A DNA stretch of 64,000 bases from UBA9676 sp963730065 (GCA_963730065.1 CAVSQL010000029.1:191259-255258); one strand, 5' to 3'; positions 23,755-33,188 are shown, counted from the stretch's first letter. The notes: a model not told the origin generated them from the letters alone. Program-made: numbers and translations.

Positions 23755-25635
23755 GTGGCTACGTCAACTGTCACCAAGACGGACATTGATCTCAAGCTGG
23801 CGGCTGAGCTCGCCCAGCAGCTGCGTGTTGACTCGGTCCGGTCGACTACATCCGCCGGGTCGGGTCACCCGACTTCGAGCATGTCGGCCGCGGACCTCCT
23901 GGCTGTCCTCGTCGGCCGGCATCTCCGGTATGACTGGGACGAGCCGGCCAACCCGGCCAACGATCACCTGATCTTCTCCAAGGGCCATGCGTCGCCCCTG
24001 CTCTACTCGGTCTACAAGGCAGTCGGGGTCGTCTCTGACGAGGAGCTCATGACCGGCTACCGCCGGTTCGGATCGCGGCTGGAGGGTCATCCGACCCCGG
24101 TGCTGCCCTGGGTCGACGTTGCCACCGGCTCGCTCGGCCAGGGACTGCCCGACGCCGTCGGTGTCGCGCTTGCTGGCAAGTACCTCGACGAATCCCCGTT
24201 CCGGGTCTGGGTCCTGTGCGGTGACAGCGAGATGGCCGAAGGCTCGATCTGGGAAGCCCTCGACAAGGCCTCGCATTACAAACTGTCCAACCTCGTCACC
24301 ATGGTGGACGTCAACCGGCTTGGGCAACGCGGTCCGACCGAGCTGTCCTGGGATCTGGAGACCTACAGCCGTCGCGCGTCGGCGTTCGGCGCCCGCGTCT
24401 TCACCATCGACGGCCACGATGTGGCTGAGATCGATCGGGCGATGGCACACGCGAGCGACATCACCGGCGATCAGCCGACCGTCATCCTGGCCAGGACCGT
24501 GAAGGGCCGCGGCTTCTCCGAGGTCGAGGACCGGGAGGGCTGGCACGGCAGGCCGTTCCCGCCGGAGATGGCCGAGCGCGCGATCATCGAGCTCGGCGGG
24601 GAGCGTAACCTCACAGTCCGCGGCCCCAAGCCTGACCAGCCCGCGGCAGCCGCCCGCGCAGATGAGGCTGGCGCGCAGGTGACGCTGCCGCGCTACACCG
24701 TCGGGGACCAGGTCGCTACGCGCAAGGCCTACGGTCAGGCGCTAGCCGCTGTCGGCGCCCGCCGCGATGTGGTGGCGATGGATGGCGAGGTGAGCAACTC
24801 GACCTACACCGACGAGTTCGCGCACGAGTATCCCGAGCGCTACTTCGAGATGTACATCGCCGAGCAGCAGCTGGTGGCGGCCGCGGTCGGCTTCAGCGTG
24901 CGGGGCTACCGGCCGTTCGCCTCGACGTTCGCGGCTTTCCTGACCCGCGCCTACGACTTCATCCGGATGGCCGCCATCTCGCAAGCCAACATCCGGCTGG
25001 TCGGCTCACACGCGGGCGTCGAGATCGGCGCCGATGGCCCCTCGCAGATGGCGCTAGAGGACCTGGCCATGATGCGCGCCGTTCAGGGCTCGACTGTCCT
25101 GTACCCGAGCGACGCCACCAGCACGGCGGCACTCGTGCAGGTCATGGCCGATCACGACGGCATCGTCTATATGCGCACGACGCGCGGCGCCTATCCGGTC
25201 CTGTACGCGGCTGGGGAAAAGTTCCCGGTCGGCGGCGCCAAGGTGCTGCGCGCCAGCGACGAGGACCAGGTCACCCTGATCGGGGCTGGCGTGACCCTGC
25301 ACGCCTGCCTCGCCGCTGCCGACCAGCTCATGGCCGATGGGATCAGCGCCCGCGTCATCGACCTGTACTCCGTCAAGCCCATCGACACTGACACGCTGAC
25401 CGCGGCTGCCGCAGCCACAAGCGGCCGGCTGGTGGTGGCCGAGGATCATCACCCCGAAGGCGGCCTCGGGTCCGCTGTCGTCGACGCGCTGACTGGCGCC
25501 GGACGTGCCGACCTGACCCTGCGGCACCTGGCGGTTTCCGAGCTGCCCGGGTCGGGGACCAGCGAGGAACTGCTCGACGCGGCCTGCATCAGTGCCGAGC
25601 ACATCGCGGCTGCCGCCCGCAGCCTGGCCCGCTAG
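23755..25635 (+). CDS. tkt: Transketolase
   Basis: A 626-aa thiamine-diphosphate enzyme that moves two-carbon units between sugar phosphates in the pentose-phosphate or Calvin cycles. SAGSGHPTSSMSAADLL, FSKGHASPLLY and GSLGQGLPDAVG start the TPP domain. The TPP-binding motif is CGDSEMAEGS then VDVNRLGQ. The central Pyr domain contains MYIAEQQLVAAAVGFSVRGY with the catalytic Glu, and a C-terminal domain follows. The GTG at 23755 is preferred (GGGAGGTGCTC upstream) over the GTG at 23713. It is monocistronic and has no pentose-phosphate neighbours, which fits a mobile or second copy. Confidence 0.94.
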   Translation: MATSTVTKTDIDLKLAAELAQQLRVDSVRSTTSAGSGHPTSSMSAADLLAVLVGRHLRYDWDEPANPANDHLIFSKGHASPLLYSVYKAVGVVSDEELMTGYRRFGSRLEGHPTPVLPWVDVATGSLGQGLPDAVGVALAGKYLDESPFRVWVLCGDSEMAEGSIWEALDKASHYKLSNLVTMVDVNRLGQRGPTELSWDLETYSRRASAFGARVFTIDGHDVAEIDRAMAHASDITGDQPTVILARTVKGRGFSEVEDREGWHGRPFPPEMAERAIIELGGERNLTVRGPKPDQPAAAARADEAGAQVTLPRYTVGDQVATRKAYGQALAAVGARRDVVAMDGEVSNSTYTDEFAHEYPERYFEMYIAEQQLVAAAVGFSVRGYRPFASTFAAFLTRAYDFIRMAAISQANIRLVGSHAGVEIGADGPSQMALEDLAMMRAVQGSTVLYPSDATSTAALVQVMADHDGIVYMRTTRGAYPVLYAAGEKFPVGGAKVLRASDEDQVTLIGAGVTLHACLAAADQLMADGISARVIDLYSVKPIDTDTLTAAAAATSGRLVVAEDHHPEGGLGSAVVDALTGAGRADLTLRHLAVSELPGSGTSEELLDAACISAEHIAAAARSLAR

Positions 25636-25793
25636 CCCGCCGGAGCTCTCGGTGCCGGACGGGAGGCACCAGCCGTCCGAGGGGCGACCAGGCCGGCGCC
25701 ACTGGCGGTGCCGGTGAACACCAGAGCATCGAGAGGCCGTTCGGCCACGCCGACCCTGGCGACATGTTCGCCTGGGCTGGCGCCACGGCGTTT

Positions 25794-26786
25794 TCAGCTG
25801 GCCCCCTGGCGAAGGCCCTTGTCCGCGGCCAGCTGCTCCAGCCGGTCGGCGGTGCCTTGGCGGCGGGCCTGCCACATCCCGTATTTGGCGAACAGCCCGT
25901 TGGATACCAGCAGCAGTTTCTTGCGGGGCGGCGCCACAAATCCTTTGGATGTCTGCGGGGCGTAGAGCGCGGTTCCGTCACCAGCGACCTCCAGCCATCC
26001 GGTGAAGGTCCGGGTGCTGAGCCCCACCAGCTGCGGCCGGTAGGCGTGGGCGAGCAGGCCGGCGCGACGGCCTCCCGGCGGGAGCAGCCCATCAGCGGCG
26101 ACCAGCCGCAAGCCTGCCTGGTCATGCCCAGCCAGGGTCACGGGCACCACTACCGGGAACCCATCGGCCCCCCGGTAGGCCAGCACCCGGTGCGGCACTA
26201 CAGCGATCCGCCCGGCGGCCCGGTCCACATCCACCCGCGGGCCGGTGCCGTTCTTCGGCGGTGTCTGCGGGCCGGGCGGCCCCGGCCAGACTGCACCGCT
26301 TGCCTGCATGGCGCCGGCCGCGCTCAGATCGGGCCAGGCGACCATCCGCGCCACGCTGATGTCGATGAAAACCCGCTCCTGGTAATACTCACGCAACAGC
26401 CGGTCCCACACCGGGCCGCGCACGATCTTCCCCACGTACCGCTCCCCCTGCGGGACAATCGCCTCCAGCCTGTCGCGCGAGGGCCGGATATCCACCGACG
26501 CGATGCCTTGCGCCAGCACGAACGCTGGGCTGGCCGAGAACCCGTGCTCACGGGCGTGGTAAGCCAGCGCCACGTGCGGGTCAGCGATGATCCGCTCCAG
26601 CTTCTTGGCGAACCCCAGCGAGGTGGTGAAACCCACCTCGCCCTCCTCCCGCCGGCCGATACCCATCGGGCAGACTGAGATGACCACCGCACCCCCGGCC
26701 GGCGTCACGTACGCAGCGGCCGCCGTCAAGTCACCGGTGATTACCTCATCGACCCCATCCGGCCAGCTGACAGGCGCATCGGCCAT
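25794..26786 (-). CDS. PPOX-type flavin-binding split-barrel protein
   Basis: A 330-aa protein beginning MADAPVSWPDGVDEVITG. The first half has the beta-rich pyridoxamine-phosphate-oxidase-like pattern (GAVVISVCPMG, VGFTTSLGFAKKL, HVALAYHAREHG) that binds FMN or F420. The second half (residues 180-300) repeats a similar pattern (IAVVPHRVLAYRGADGFPVVV, GLRLVAADGLLPPGGRRAGLL), so it may carry two split barrels. The substrate is unknown. Its start faces a recombinase fragment on the opposite strand 35 bp away, so its promoter overlaps the debris. Confidence 0.82.
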   Translation of the reverse strand: MADAPVSWPDGVDEVITGDLTAAAAYVTPAGGAVVISVCPMGIGRREEGEVGFTTSLGFAKKLERIIADPHVALAYHAREHGFSASPAFVLAQGIASVDIRPSRDRLEAIVPQGERYVGKIVRGPVWDRLLREYYQERVFIDISVARMVAWPDLSAAGAMQASGAVWPGPPGPQTPPKNGTGPRVDVDRAAGRIAVVPHRVLAYRGADGFPVVVPVTLAGHDQAGLRLVAADGLLPPGGRRAGLLAHAYRPQLVGLSTRTFTGWLEVAGDGTALYAPQTSKGFVAPPRKKLLLVSNGLFAKYGMWQARRQGTADRLEQLAADKGLRQGAS

Positions 26787-26820
26787 GCCTGCTCTCCCTC
26801 CCGGTCGGCTCCGCCCGATC

Positions 26821-27069
26821 ATGACACCTTTCCGCCAGCCAGCACCACTGGCGCTTGCCACACATAACCGGGCCCTGGGCACCCTGATGATCACCCGCAA
26901 GGGCGGCAAAGTCGTCACCATCCCACGGGCGCCACGCACGGCACGGGCGATCGACCTGGCCATCAGCGAACGCTCCGAAGGGCCGATCTTCCTGGCCGCT
27001 GGCGGGCGTCGGCTGGACCGGCACGCAACCTATATCGTCGCCGCCTATGTCGCCGGGGCCGCCCGGTAG
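26821..27069 (+). pseudogene. Tyrosine recombinase (phage-type integrase) fragment
   Basis: An 82-residue frame reads GTLMITRKGGKVVTIPRAPR followed by TARAIDLAISERSEGPIFL, the beta strands and helix of the catalytic core just before box II of tyrosine recombinases. The N-terminal DNA-binding part, and box II/III with the Arg, His and Tyr residues, are missing; the frame ends in YIVAAYVAGAAR. It cannot be active. It is a second piece of integrase debris, separate from the one at 48.3-48.8 kb. Confidence 0.7.
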
Positions 27070-27291
27070 ACGCTTGCCAGCCAGAACCGTTCCGCCTGCC
27101 CGACTGCAACCGGCCAGGCGGACAGGCAGGCAGCCTAGAAGATCATGAATAGCATGCGGCAAGCTCGTCACCGTAAGTACTTAGCTGAACGCACGCGAGC
27201 CGCGGCTCTGCGCGGACGACGGGGCCCGGCGGCGGCGCTCGGGATGCGTACAGATCAGGTATTCCGGCGCTGTCTGGCAGACTTCGATCTC

Positions 27292-28050
27292 ATGGCCGAC
27301 GCCTATGAGACCCTCGCTGCCGACTACGACTGGCTGTTCGACGACGACGTACTTGCTGACGGAGGCGCGATCAACCAGCCCGCGGTGGCACGCCTGCTGC
27401 AGCGGATCAGCCGCACCAGCGTGGTGCTGGACGCGGCCTGTGGCACGGGCATCGATGCGGCGGTACTCGCGCGCCGGGGTTTCACTGTGTGGGCGGCCGA
27501 TGGAAGTGACGCGATGGCCGAGGGTGCGGCTGCCCGGTTTCGGCGGGAGCGGCTGGCGATTCCGCTGTTGCGCAGTAGGTGGTCGGATCTTCCCGCAGCC
27601 ACCGGTGAGCGGTTCGATGTGGTGTTGTGTACCGGGAATGCACTGGTGCACGCCACTGGCCGCGACGCGATGGTTCAGGCGCTTACCGGGCTACGGCGGA
27701 TGGCCCGTCCCGGGGGACATGTGGTGGTTGATTCCCGTAACTGGGAGAAGCTTCATGCCGAGCGCCAGATCGTCCAGTTGGCCGACCGGGTAGTGACTCG
27801 CGGGGGGCGGCGATGCTTGGTGTTCTATGCCTGGGAGGTACCGGATCGCCTCGGCGACGAGCACATCGCCCATCTGGTGTTCGTCTTCGACAACGGCGGC
27901 CAGATTGAGCCGCACGAATACCAGGTCACCTTCCGTCCCTTCACGATCGGCGAACTGCGTGCACGGCTTGAGCTCGCGGGATTGAGGGAAGTCGACAACG
28001 ACTTCGACGCTTCCCGTGACCGCTATGCCGTGGTCACAGTAACGACCTAA
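27292..28050 (+). CDS. SAM-dependent methyltransferase (class I, glycine/sarcosine-type)
   Basis: The 252-aa product from ATG 27292 (MADAYETLAADYDWLF) has motif I VLDAACGTGIDAAVLARRG, motif II VWAADGSDAMAEGA, motif IV FDVVLCTGNALVHATG and motif V MARPGGHVVVDSRNW. The small-molecule-type core with an extended C-terminal sheet resembles glycine/sarcosine or other N-methyltransferases. The frame is open to 27145 upstream; the ATGs at 27145 and 27244 are alternatives, but their residues are basic and unlike the family. It is not clearly in an operon. Confidence 0.85.
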   Translation: MADAYETLAADYDWLFDDDVLADGGAINQPAVARLLQRISRTSVVLDAACGTGIDAAVLARRGFTVWAADGSDAMAEGAAARFRRERLAIPLLRSRWSDLPAATGERFDVVLCTGNALVHATGRDAMVQALTGLRRMARPGGHVVVDSRNWEKLHAERQIVQLADRVVTRGGRRCLVFYAWEVPDRLGDEHIAHLVFVFDNGGQIEPHEYQVTFRPFTIGELRARLELAGLREVDNDFDASRDRYAVVTVTT

Positions 28051-28489
28051 GACGAGCGCCCAGGCGAATGCTGAATCTGTGGGCTGACCTTTGCGCTCCG
28101 ATGCCGTCAGAAGTGCTTTGGGCCGTCCCTTCGCCATCACGCCGAACTGGGTCATCTGGACCCCAACCCCGGCGCCCGCGGAGCTCAGGACGAGTACGCC
28201 GAACGGTACGGCCGAAGATCATACCCAGCGACCGGCTGTGCCTGACCGGCATGGCAACGTGCGCGTATAGCCGCCATTAGGGGCGGCCTCGGGGTTGGGT
28301 TTGGGTAGGCCGACGGCCGTGCCGACCAGGATGATCTGTCGCGCCGCGCTTCGTACTTCAGAGTTGTGCTGGCGTTCTCTCGCTCAGTTCTTGCCAGGGC
28401 TGGCGGGTCTGGGGAGCTCGTCAGCTGCTGGGTTTCGTCAGCGGTTTCGGACTCGTCGGCGTGGGCAGCGCGGGAGGTACGCTCCGGGG
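28051..28489. other. Intergenic region, no gene recognised
   Basis: 439 bp. A short + frame reads LGHLDPNPGARGAQDEYAER, which could be the tail of a lost protein, but the support is thin. No promoter or hairpin stands out. Confidence 0.4.
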
Positions 28490-28945
28490 ATGGCGGCCAT
28501 GACCACCTCGACGATCATGATTGCGGCGCCGAGGAGCGTCATCATGACGGTCATCGCCGATTTCGCCGCGTACCCCGGCTGGGCCGGGGTGCATTCGGCT
28601 GAGGTACTCGGCGAGCCGGATGCAGACGGCCGTGCCCGCGTGGTCCGGTTCGAGCTGGACGCCGGGATAATCAAGGACCGCTTCGTGCTCGGGTACCAGT
28701 GGGACGGCGATGAGCAGGTTCGCTGGGAACTTGCCGAGCACGGCTCGGTGATCTCCGCGATGTCAGGCGCATACATCCTGGCCGACCGGGGCGACGGTAC
28801 CGAGGTGAGCTTCGAGCTCACGGTCGGAATCCGGATTCCGGTGATCGGGATGCTCAGGCGACGGGCGGAAAAGGCAATCATCGACACCGCACTGAGGGGA
28901 CTGAAGTCGCGCGCCGAGGCTGCGCGGGGAGGTTCTGGTGACTGA
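28490..28945 (+). CDS. SRPBCC-family protein (polyketide cyclase/START-like)
   Basis: This 151-aa protein starts MAAMTTSTIMIAAPRSVIMTVIADFAAYPGW, the strand-helix opening of the START/SRPBCC fold. A typical seven-strand pattern follows (ARVVRFELDAG, FVLGYQWDGDEQVRWEL, ILADRGDGTEVSFELTVG) and a long C-terminal helix (KAIIDTALRGLKSRAEA) that closes the cavity. Such proteins bind or cyclise hydrophobic ligands. The ATG at 28490 is preceded by CTCCGGGG. It is a single gene. Confidence 0.88.
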   Translation: MAAMTTSTIMIAAPRSVIMTVIADFAAYPGWAGVHSAEVLGEPDADGRARVVRFELDAGIIKDRFVLGYQWDGDEQVRWELAEHGSVISAMSGAYILADRGDGTEVSFELTVGIRIPVIGMLRRRAEKAIIDTALRGLKSRAEAARGGSGD

Positions 28946-29195
28946 TCAGCGCAAAGACGACGGCCGCCTGGCGACGCTGGCCAGTGTGGTTCCCGGCGCC
29001 CGCGGCGCGGCCAGGATCGCGCGGCCAGCCTGGCGGAGCGGGACGGCCGTCAGTCCGCGCTGATCTTGGCGTCTTGCGGGCTCCCGGCCTTTGGTGCGTG
29101 GCGCGGCGGCCGCGCCACGACTTGCCGGACGGTCACATCGAGATATATCTTCTTGCTGGAGCCATAGCAGGCTCAGTGGGGATGCGGAGGACCGC

Positions 29196-29672
29196 GTGGC
29201 GACTGGACCCGATTTGCGCATCGCAGACGCCGACCGCGAGGCGGCAGCCGCCTTCCTGCGCGAGCACTACGCGCAGGGCAGGCTGACCCTGGAGGAGTTC
29301 AACCAGCGCCTCGATGCCGTGTTCGCCGCAGCCACTCAGCGCCAGCTCAGCGCGCTCACCCGCGACCTTCCGCGCGCCGCCGCACCCTCGGCCTCGCTGC
29401 CGGCCACCAGTACCGCTGATGGCCGGGAACGAGCCAGGCGAGAACACCAACCGGGCTGGCGGACACGGCTGGGCATGATCCCTGTGATCATCGCCGTGCT
29501 GACGGCCTGGCTGCTGATAGCTGGCCTGCATCTGGGGATGTTCGTGTGGCCGGGCAAAGTGGCCATCTTCCTGACGGTCTTCGCCGCCGTCCGCTGGCTG
29601 ATACGCCGCATTTGGCACTTATGCCGTGGTGGGGCGTACATGGGCTGCGGACGGTACCGGAGCGGGCGGTAG
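29196..29672 (+). CDS. DUF1707 domain protein with two C-terminal membrane helices
   Basis: A 158-aa protein. The N-terminal DUF1707 domain (residues 5-55) is complete: LRIADADREAAAAFLREHYA, GRLTLEEFNQRLDAVFAA and LTRDLP. This domain is typical of actinobacteria and often precedes membrane or DUF4190 regions. After a polar linker with basic residues come two hydrophobic helices (WRTRLGMIPVIIAVLTAWLLI and a second around 125-142). The GTG at 29196 starts the domain directly; an ATG nearby is out of frame. The role is unknown. Confidence 0.87.
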   Translation: MATGPDLRIADADREAAAAFLREHYAQGRLTLEEFNQRLDAVFAAATQRQLSALTRDLPRAAAPSASLPATSTADGRERARREHQPGWRTRLGMIPVIIAVLTAWLLIAGLHLGMFVWPGKVAIFLTVFAAVRWLIRRIWHLCRGGAYMGCGRYRSGR

Positions 29673-29831
29673 TCGCGGCCTGCTCCCGGGCCGGGAGCCT
29701 GCGCGGCACAGCCCCACCAGCCACCCCGCAGGTCTGGCCATTCTGTGTGCCTTCCCAGCACCTGGGTGTGACGCGCTCCCGGGGTGCCGTCTGTGTGGAA
29801 TCACGCCGTCGTCACGAAGGTTGCTACTGCC

Positions 29832-30545
29832 ATGAATGTGGAGATCTGGTCTGACGTCGTGTGCCCGTGGTGTTACATCGGCAAGCGTCGGTTCGAGCGC
29901 GCGGTTGCCTCTTTCGGCCATCCTGGCGAGGTCACGGTCACCTACCGGTCCTTCGAGCTCGACCCAGACGCGCCCGCGCAGCGCACTGGAACCCATGCCG
30001 AGCATCTGGCCCGCAAGTACGGCATGACGATCGCCCAGGCCAAGCAGGCCAACCAGCAGATGACCCAGCGGGCGGCCGCTGACGGCCTGGAGTTCCGGTT
30101 CGACCTCATCCGTGGCGGCAACACCTTCGACGCCCACCGGCTGCTCCACCTGGCCAAAGATCACGGGCTGCAGGCGGAGGTGAAGGAGCGGCTGCTGCGC
30201 GCTACCTTCACCGAAGGTCTCCCGATCGCCGACAAGCCCACCCTCGTGCGCCTGGCCACCGAAGCCGGCCTGCCAGCCGCGCAGGTCCAGGCCGTCCTCG
30301 ACGGGGACGCCTACGCCGACGCGGTGCGAGGCGATGAGCAGCAGGCCGCGCGGTACGGCATCACCGGCGTGCCGTTCTTCGTCGGCGACGGCAAGTACGC
30401 GGTCAGCGGCGCACAGCCGCCCGAGGTGCTGCTGCAGCTCCTGCGGCGTGCTTTCGACGAGACAAGCCAGCTCACGCCCGTTGCCGTCACGCCCGACAGC
30501 AACTCCGAAGCTAGCTGCGACGGCGACTCCTGCGCGGTCGGCTAA
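29832..30545 (+). CDS. DsbA-family oxidoreductase (FrnE-like)
   Basis: This 237-aa cytosolic protein of the DsbA thioredoxin fold has its active site CPWC at residues 11-14 (SDVVCPWCYIGKRRF) and a helical insert with HAEHLARKYGMTIAQAKQAN. A cis-Pro loop follows in GITGVPFFVGDGKY. The best match is the FrnE/2-hydroxychromene-isomerase-like branch, implicated in disulfide isomerisation and oxidative stress. The C-terminal CDGDSC adds a second Cys pair. There is no signal peptide. ATG 29832 lacks a clear ribosome binding site. Confidence 0.92.
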   Translation: MNVEIWSDVVCPWCYIGKRRFERAVASFGHPGEVTVTYRSFELDPDAPAQRTGTHAEHLARKYGMTIAQAKQANQQMTQRAAADGLEFRFDLIRGGNTFDAHRLLHLAKDHGLQAEVKERLLRATFTEGLPIADKPTLVRLATEAGLPAAQVQAVLDGDAYADAVRGDEQQAARYGITGVPFFVGDGKYAVSGAQPPEVLLQLLRRAFDETSQLTPVAVTPDSNSEASCDGDSCAVG

Positions 30546-30609
30546 CGCGTCCACTCACAGGCCGGCATCCGTTCGATGACCGCGAACTCGCCCACGCAGA
30601 CGACGCCCG

Positions 30610-30787
30610 CGTCGCGTCACTCCTGTCGGCCGCTCGATCCGCGACTCCGCGGCCACGCGAATCGGACGGCTGCCTCGCAGACCACCCTCGACACGCTCGC
30701 CTGCGAAAACAGGGGCATCGCCCCGTCGCCGCCGAGGACCCTGGCCAGGGTGATCAGGTGATCCCAGGCGTTGACGTAGATGGGTAC
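30610..30787 (-). pseudogene. Fragment of an unidentified protein
   Basis: On the minus strand a frame reads YVNAWDHLITLARVLGGDGA then MPLFSQASVSRVVCEAAVRFAW before losing coherence at a TGA. The amphipathic pattern and codon use look like a real protein, but there is no start and the rest is missing. I do not recognise the family; it may be debris of an accessory gene. Confidence 0.35.
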
Positions 30788-30867
30788 CTAGTCTGTGCCC
30801 GTTCACTGAACGCGGCGACGTCCCGGTCACGGCCCACACGCCGATGCTAGTGCTACCTCTACCGAAC

Positions 30868-31779
30868 TCAACGACGAGCGGCCGCGGCGGCACCGCCCGG
30901 CTTGACCGCTCCCTCTGTGCCGCGCCGTGCCGTGACGAGAGCCGTCACCGTGCTAGCGCGAATCGGCCGCCCGAGTCGTTCATAAATGGCCTGATGTTCA
31001 CGCTCAAGGGCTTGACGCTGGCCCGGTGAAAGCCGAGCGTAAAACGACATCGTACGAACGAGGGCATTGACCTCGTCAGGAGTGTGTTCGCTGAGCTTTG
31101 GCATGACCGCCACCTGAACATCACCGAACAAGCGGGCGGCATAATCTCGCCCTATGTCGTAGCTGCCGAGCCAGGCCCATACGTCTGAGACGTTGCCGCG
31201 GCGTTGCTCCATCCCAGCGATCGTGGCGTCGAGATCACGGTAGGCCGGCCAATTAGCGGCGATGTCCGGGGCGACCTTTCTCATGGCGGCGAGTGCCGCT
31301 TCCTGATCCAGCTTGCTGCGCCGCTCCTCAAGCCCGAAGTATGACACCAGGGCGAGCGTTCCACCGGGGACGAGTACGTGGGCGGCCTTCCGCCAGCTAA
31401 CCTCAGGGTCAACCCAGTGAAACGCGGATGCGGAGAACACGGCCTGAAACTGCTCGCGGGGAAGCGACGCGTCCTCAAACGGGGTGTTCACAAATTCCAC
31501 CTCGCCAGCACCCTCCAGGTTCTGCCTGGCCAGCGCTACGAGGCTCTCGCCGGGTTCGAGTGCTGTGACGTGCAGGCCCCGGGCGAGGAGGCTGCGCGTC
31601 AACTGGCCGCTTCCACACCCAACCTCAAGCACACGATCGCCGCTCCCGATCCCCGCGACCTGACATGCGTGGTCGATGAGTTCGTCAGGATAAGCCGGAC
31701 GGCAGCGGTCGTACTCAGCCGCGATCTCATCGAAAACCTTGCCGTAACGACGGGCGGTAGATTCTGGTTGCCGTGTCAT
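30868..31779 (-). CDS. SAM-dependent methyltransferase (class I)
   Basis: This 303-aa protein has motif I RVLEVGCGSGQLTRSLLARG, motif II VTALEPGESLVALARQNL, motif IV FQAVFSASAFHWVDPE and motif V VLVPGGTLALVSYFG. The core is followed by a helical C-terminal domain with EHTPDEVNALVRTMSFYARL and a basic tail. This layout fits Methyltransf_11/25 enzymes acting on small molecules. Its ATG overlaps the stop of the short upstream frame (ATGA, 31776-31779), a sign of coupling if that frame is real. Confidence 0.88.
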   Translation of the reverse strand: MTRQPESTARRYGKVFDEIAAEYDRCRPAYPDELIDHACQVAGIGSGDRVLEVGCGSGQLTRSLLARGLHVTALEPGESLVALARQNLEGAGEVEFVNTPFEDASLPREQFQAVFSASAFHWVDPEVSWRKAAHVLVPGGTLALVSYFGLEERRSKLDQEAALAAMRKVAPDIAANWPAYRDLDATIAGMEQRRGNVSDVWAWLGSYDIGRDYAARLFGDVQVAVMPKLSEHTPDEVNALVRTMSFYARLSPGQRQALEREHQAIYERLGRPIRASTVTALVTARRGTEGAVKPGGAAAAARR

Positions 31780-31988
31780 TCGGCGAGCCCCCTCTCTCGC
31801 AAGAGCCGCTCACGTCCGAAGGCGTATCCGGTCATCCACGACGGCACGAGCCGGTAAAGGCGCATGTCATCTCCCCAGTCCAGCGGGGAACCGCCATAGT
31901 GCGCGGTCAAGTGCCCGAGAGTCTCCTCCCACCCGGGACCACGCTGAGAGAGTAGCTGCCGATGCTGGTACCGACCGCAGCACGACAC
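31776..31988 (-). CDS. Short ORF of uncertain reality upstream of the methyltransferase
   Basis: The 70-residue frame ends with MRLYRLVPSWMTGYAFGRER and its stop overlaps the methyltransferase ATG by 4 bp, as is common in operons. The N-terminal half (MSCCGRYQHRQLLSQRG) is less convincing. It may be the surviving C-terminus of a larger protein. No family is recognised. Confidence 0.3.
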   Translation of the reverse strand: MSCCGRYQHRQLLSQRGPGWEETLGHLTAHYGGSPLDWGDDMRLYRLVPSWMTGYAFGRERLLRERGLAE

Positions 31989-32371
31989 GCACCCTGCGGA
32001 CAGCCAACGTCCTGATCATCCCGTCTGCCGTCGACCCCCGGCATACCGCCGCGACTCTTCTGCTCGCTCAGGGCGTTGACCAGCGGGTGGCTGGTACTCG
32101 TTCCACGAGCCGTTCCACGGCACCAAATGCCAGGCTCGGCGCATTGTGTCACCGAGCGTAGCCAAGGGCTGGGTCCGCACGACAGGGCGGCTCGAGGACG
32201 TCATCAACTGCGGCGGCCGGTCGGATAGTCGAATGATGGCCCGGGCGGATCATGCGGCTCCTCGATGGCGTTTCGCTCGGTTCTCGGCATAGCGTGCGGA
32301 TTCCGATGCTCCTCTGTGGGGCTTCAGTGTCGTTTGCGAGCGCGCGGCCTCACCGTCCGTCCTTGTTCTCT
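31989..32371. other. Intergenic region with a double-hairpin repeat
   Basis: 383 bp without a confident gene. It contains one copy of a 24-bp element made of two adjacent three-base-loop hairpins at 32097-32120; the second copy is at 48878. Confidence 0.5.
32097..32120. repeat. Double-hairpin repeat, copy 1
   Basis: CTCGT-TCC-ACGAG is followed directly by CCGT-TCC-ACGG: two tandem hairpins with three-base loops. The second copy (48878-48901) differs by one base, in the first loop, so both stems are kept. Confidence 0.6.
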
Positions 32372-32779
32372 TCAGGTCTCCTTGTCGTCGGCTACCTGCT
32401 TCTGAGCGCGGACGATCAGCGCTTCGAGGCTCTGGTCCTGGTATCCTTCGCCTGTCGGTTCACCGATGCTGAGGTCAAGTTCGGTGTGCACCGCACCGAT
32501 TTGGAAACCCTCAAGGTTGATGGCGGTGCAGAACACGGGATCTTCGGTCTGAAGAATGTGGTAGACGTCGTCGTACTGGTCAGCGGCCATGAAGATATTG
32601 ATCAGGCCTGGCGGGAGCTCTGGCGGGAGTTGCAGCCAGTCAGCGGGACGCACCTCGGGAAACCCGATGTATACAGTCGTGCCAGACTCCAACTTCAGCG
32701 AGATGATCTGGGTGTAATCCAGGTAGTTGGTCTGAAGGACCCGGACGTTGTAGCTGGTGATCCGTTCCATGAGGGCCAT
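32372..32779 (-). CDS. Conserved protein of unknown function
   Basis: This 135-aa soluble protein begins MALMERITSYNVRVLQTNYL and has a beta-rich core (TTVYIGFPEVRPADWLQLPP, PVFCTAINLEGFQIGAVHTE) and an acidic C-terminus ending DDKET. The regular strand pattern and good codon use support a real gene, but no known family is apparent. AGGTGAGGAAC before ATG 32779 fits a ribosome binding site; an in-frame ATG at 32770 is possible. Confidence 0.68.
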   Translation of the reverse strand: MALMERITSYNVRVLQTNYLDYTQIISLKLESGTTVYIGFPEVRPADWLQLPPELPPGLINIFMAADQYDDVYHILQTEDPVFCTAINLEGFQIGAVHTELDLSIGEPTGEGYQDQSLEALIVRAQKQVADDKET

Positions 32780-33188
32780 GTTCCTCACCTGCCTTCGATT
32801 CCTGGAGCTGCTGGCACCCTTGCCGCACCGATTGGCGGTCAGCATGCGCCCCGCCCGTCGTGACCGGTGCCCACTTGCGACGACGCACCGCGCGGTATCC
32901 GCTGACGACCGGGCGCCGCTGCCCATGATTGTCATACACCTCCGTTCCGATACAAGAACGGGCACGCGCATCATGACCGCGCGCACATCGGCTACATGCA
33001 GAATCGGACAGCCGGAGTCTGGGGTTCACCCAGACCTCGGCGGCCTTGCGGACCTGGACGTCGTCGGGCAGGATGCCCAGCTGGCGCCGCCTGTGGGTGA
33101 GGGGCAGTGGTTGCGCGACGGCGGGCCCTGGGATTCCTGGTGGCCTTGCGATCGCTCGCGACGTCGGTGATCACGCCGCACGGCCTGC
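32780..33188. other. Intergenic region with possible coding debris
   Basis: 409 bp. On the minus strand near 33000-33090 a frame reads RRQLGILPDDVQVRKAAEVW then VNPRL, which resembles a protein fragment without start or partner. No intact gene, repeat or promoter is seen. Confidence 0.4.

Noticed and set aside
29619..30554. Long minus-strand open frame over the DsbA gene
   Set aside because: It is the antisense of a clear CPWC-containing gene and shows no protein-like pattern or start site.
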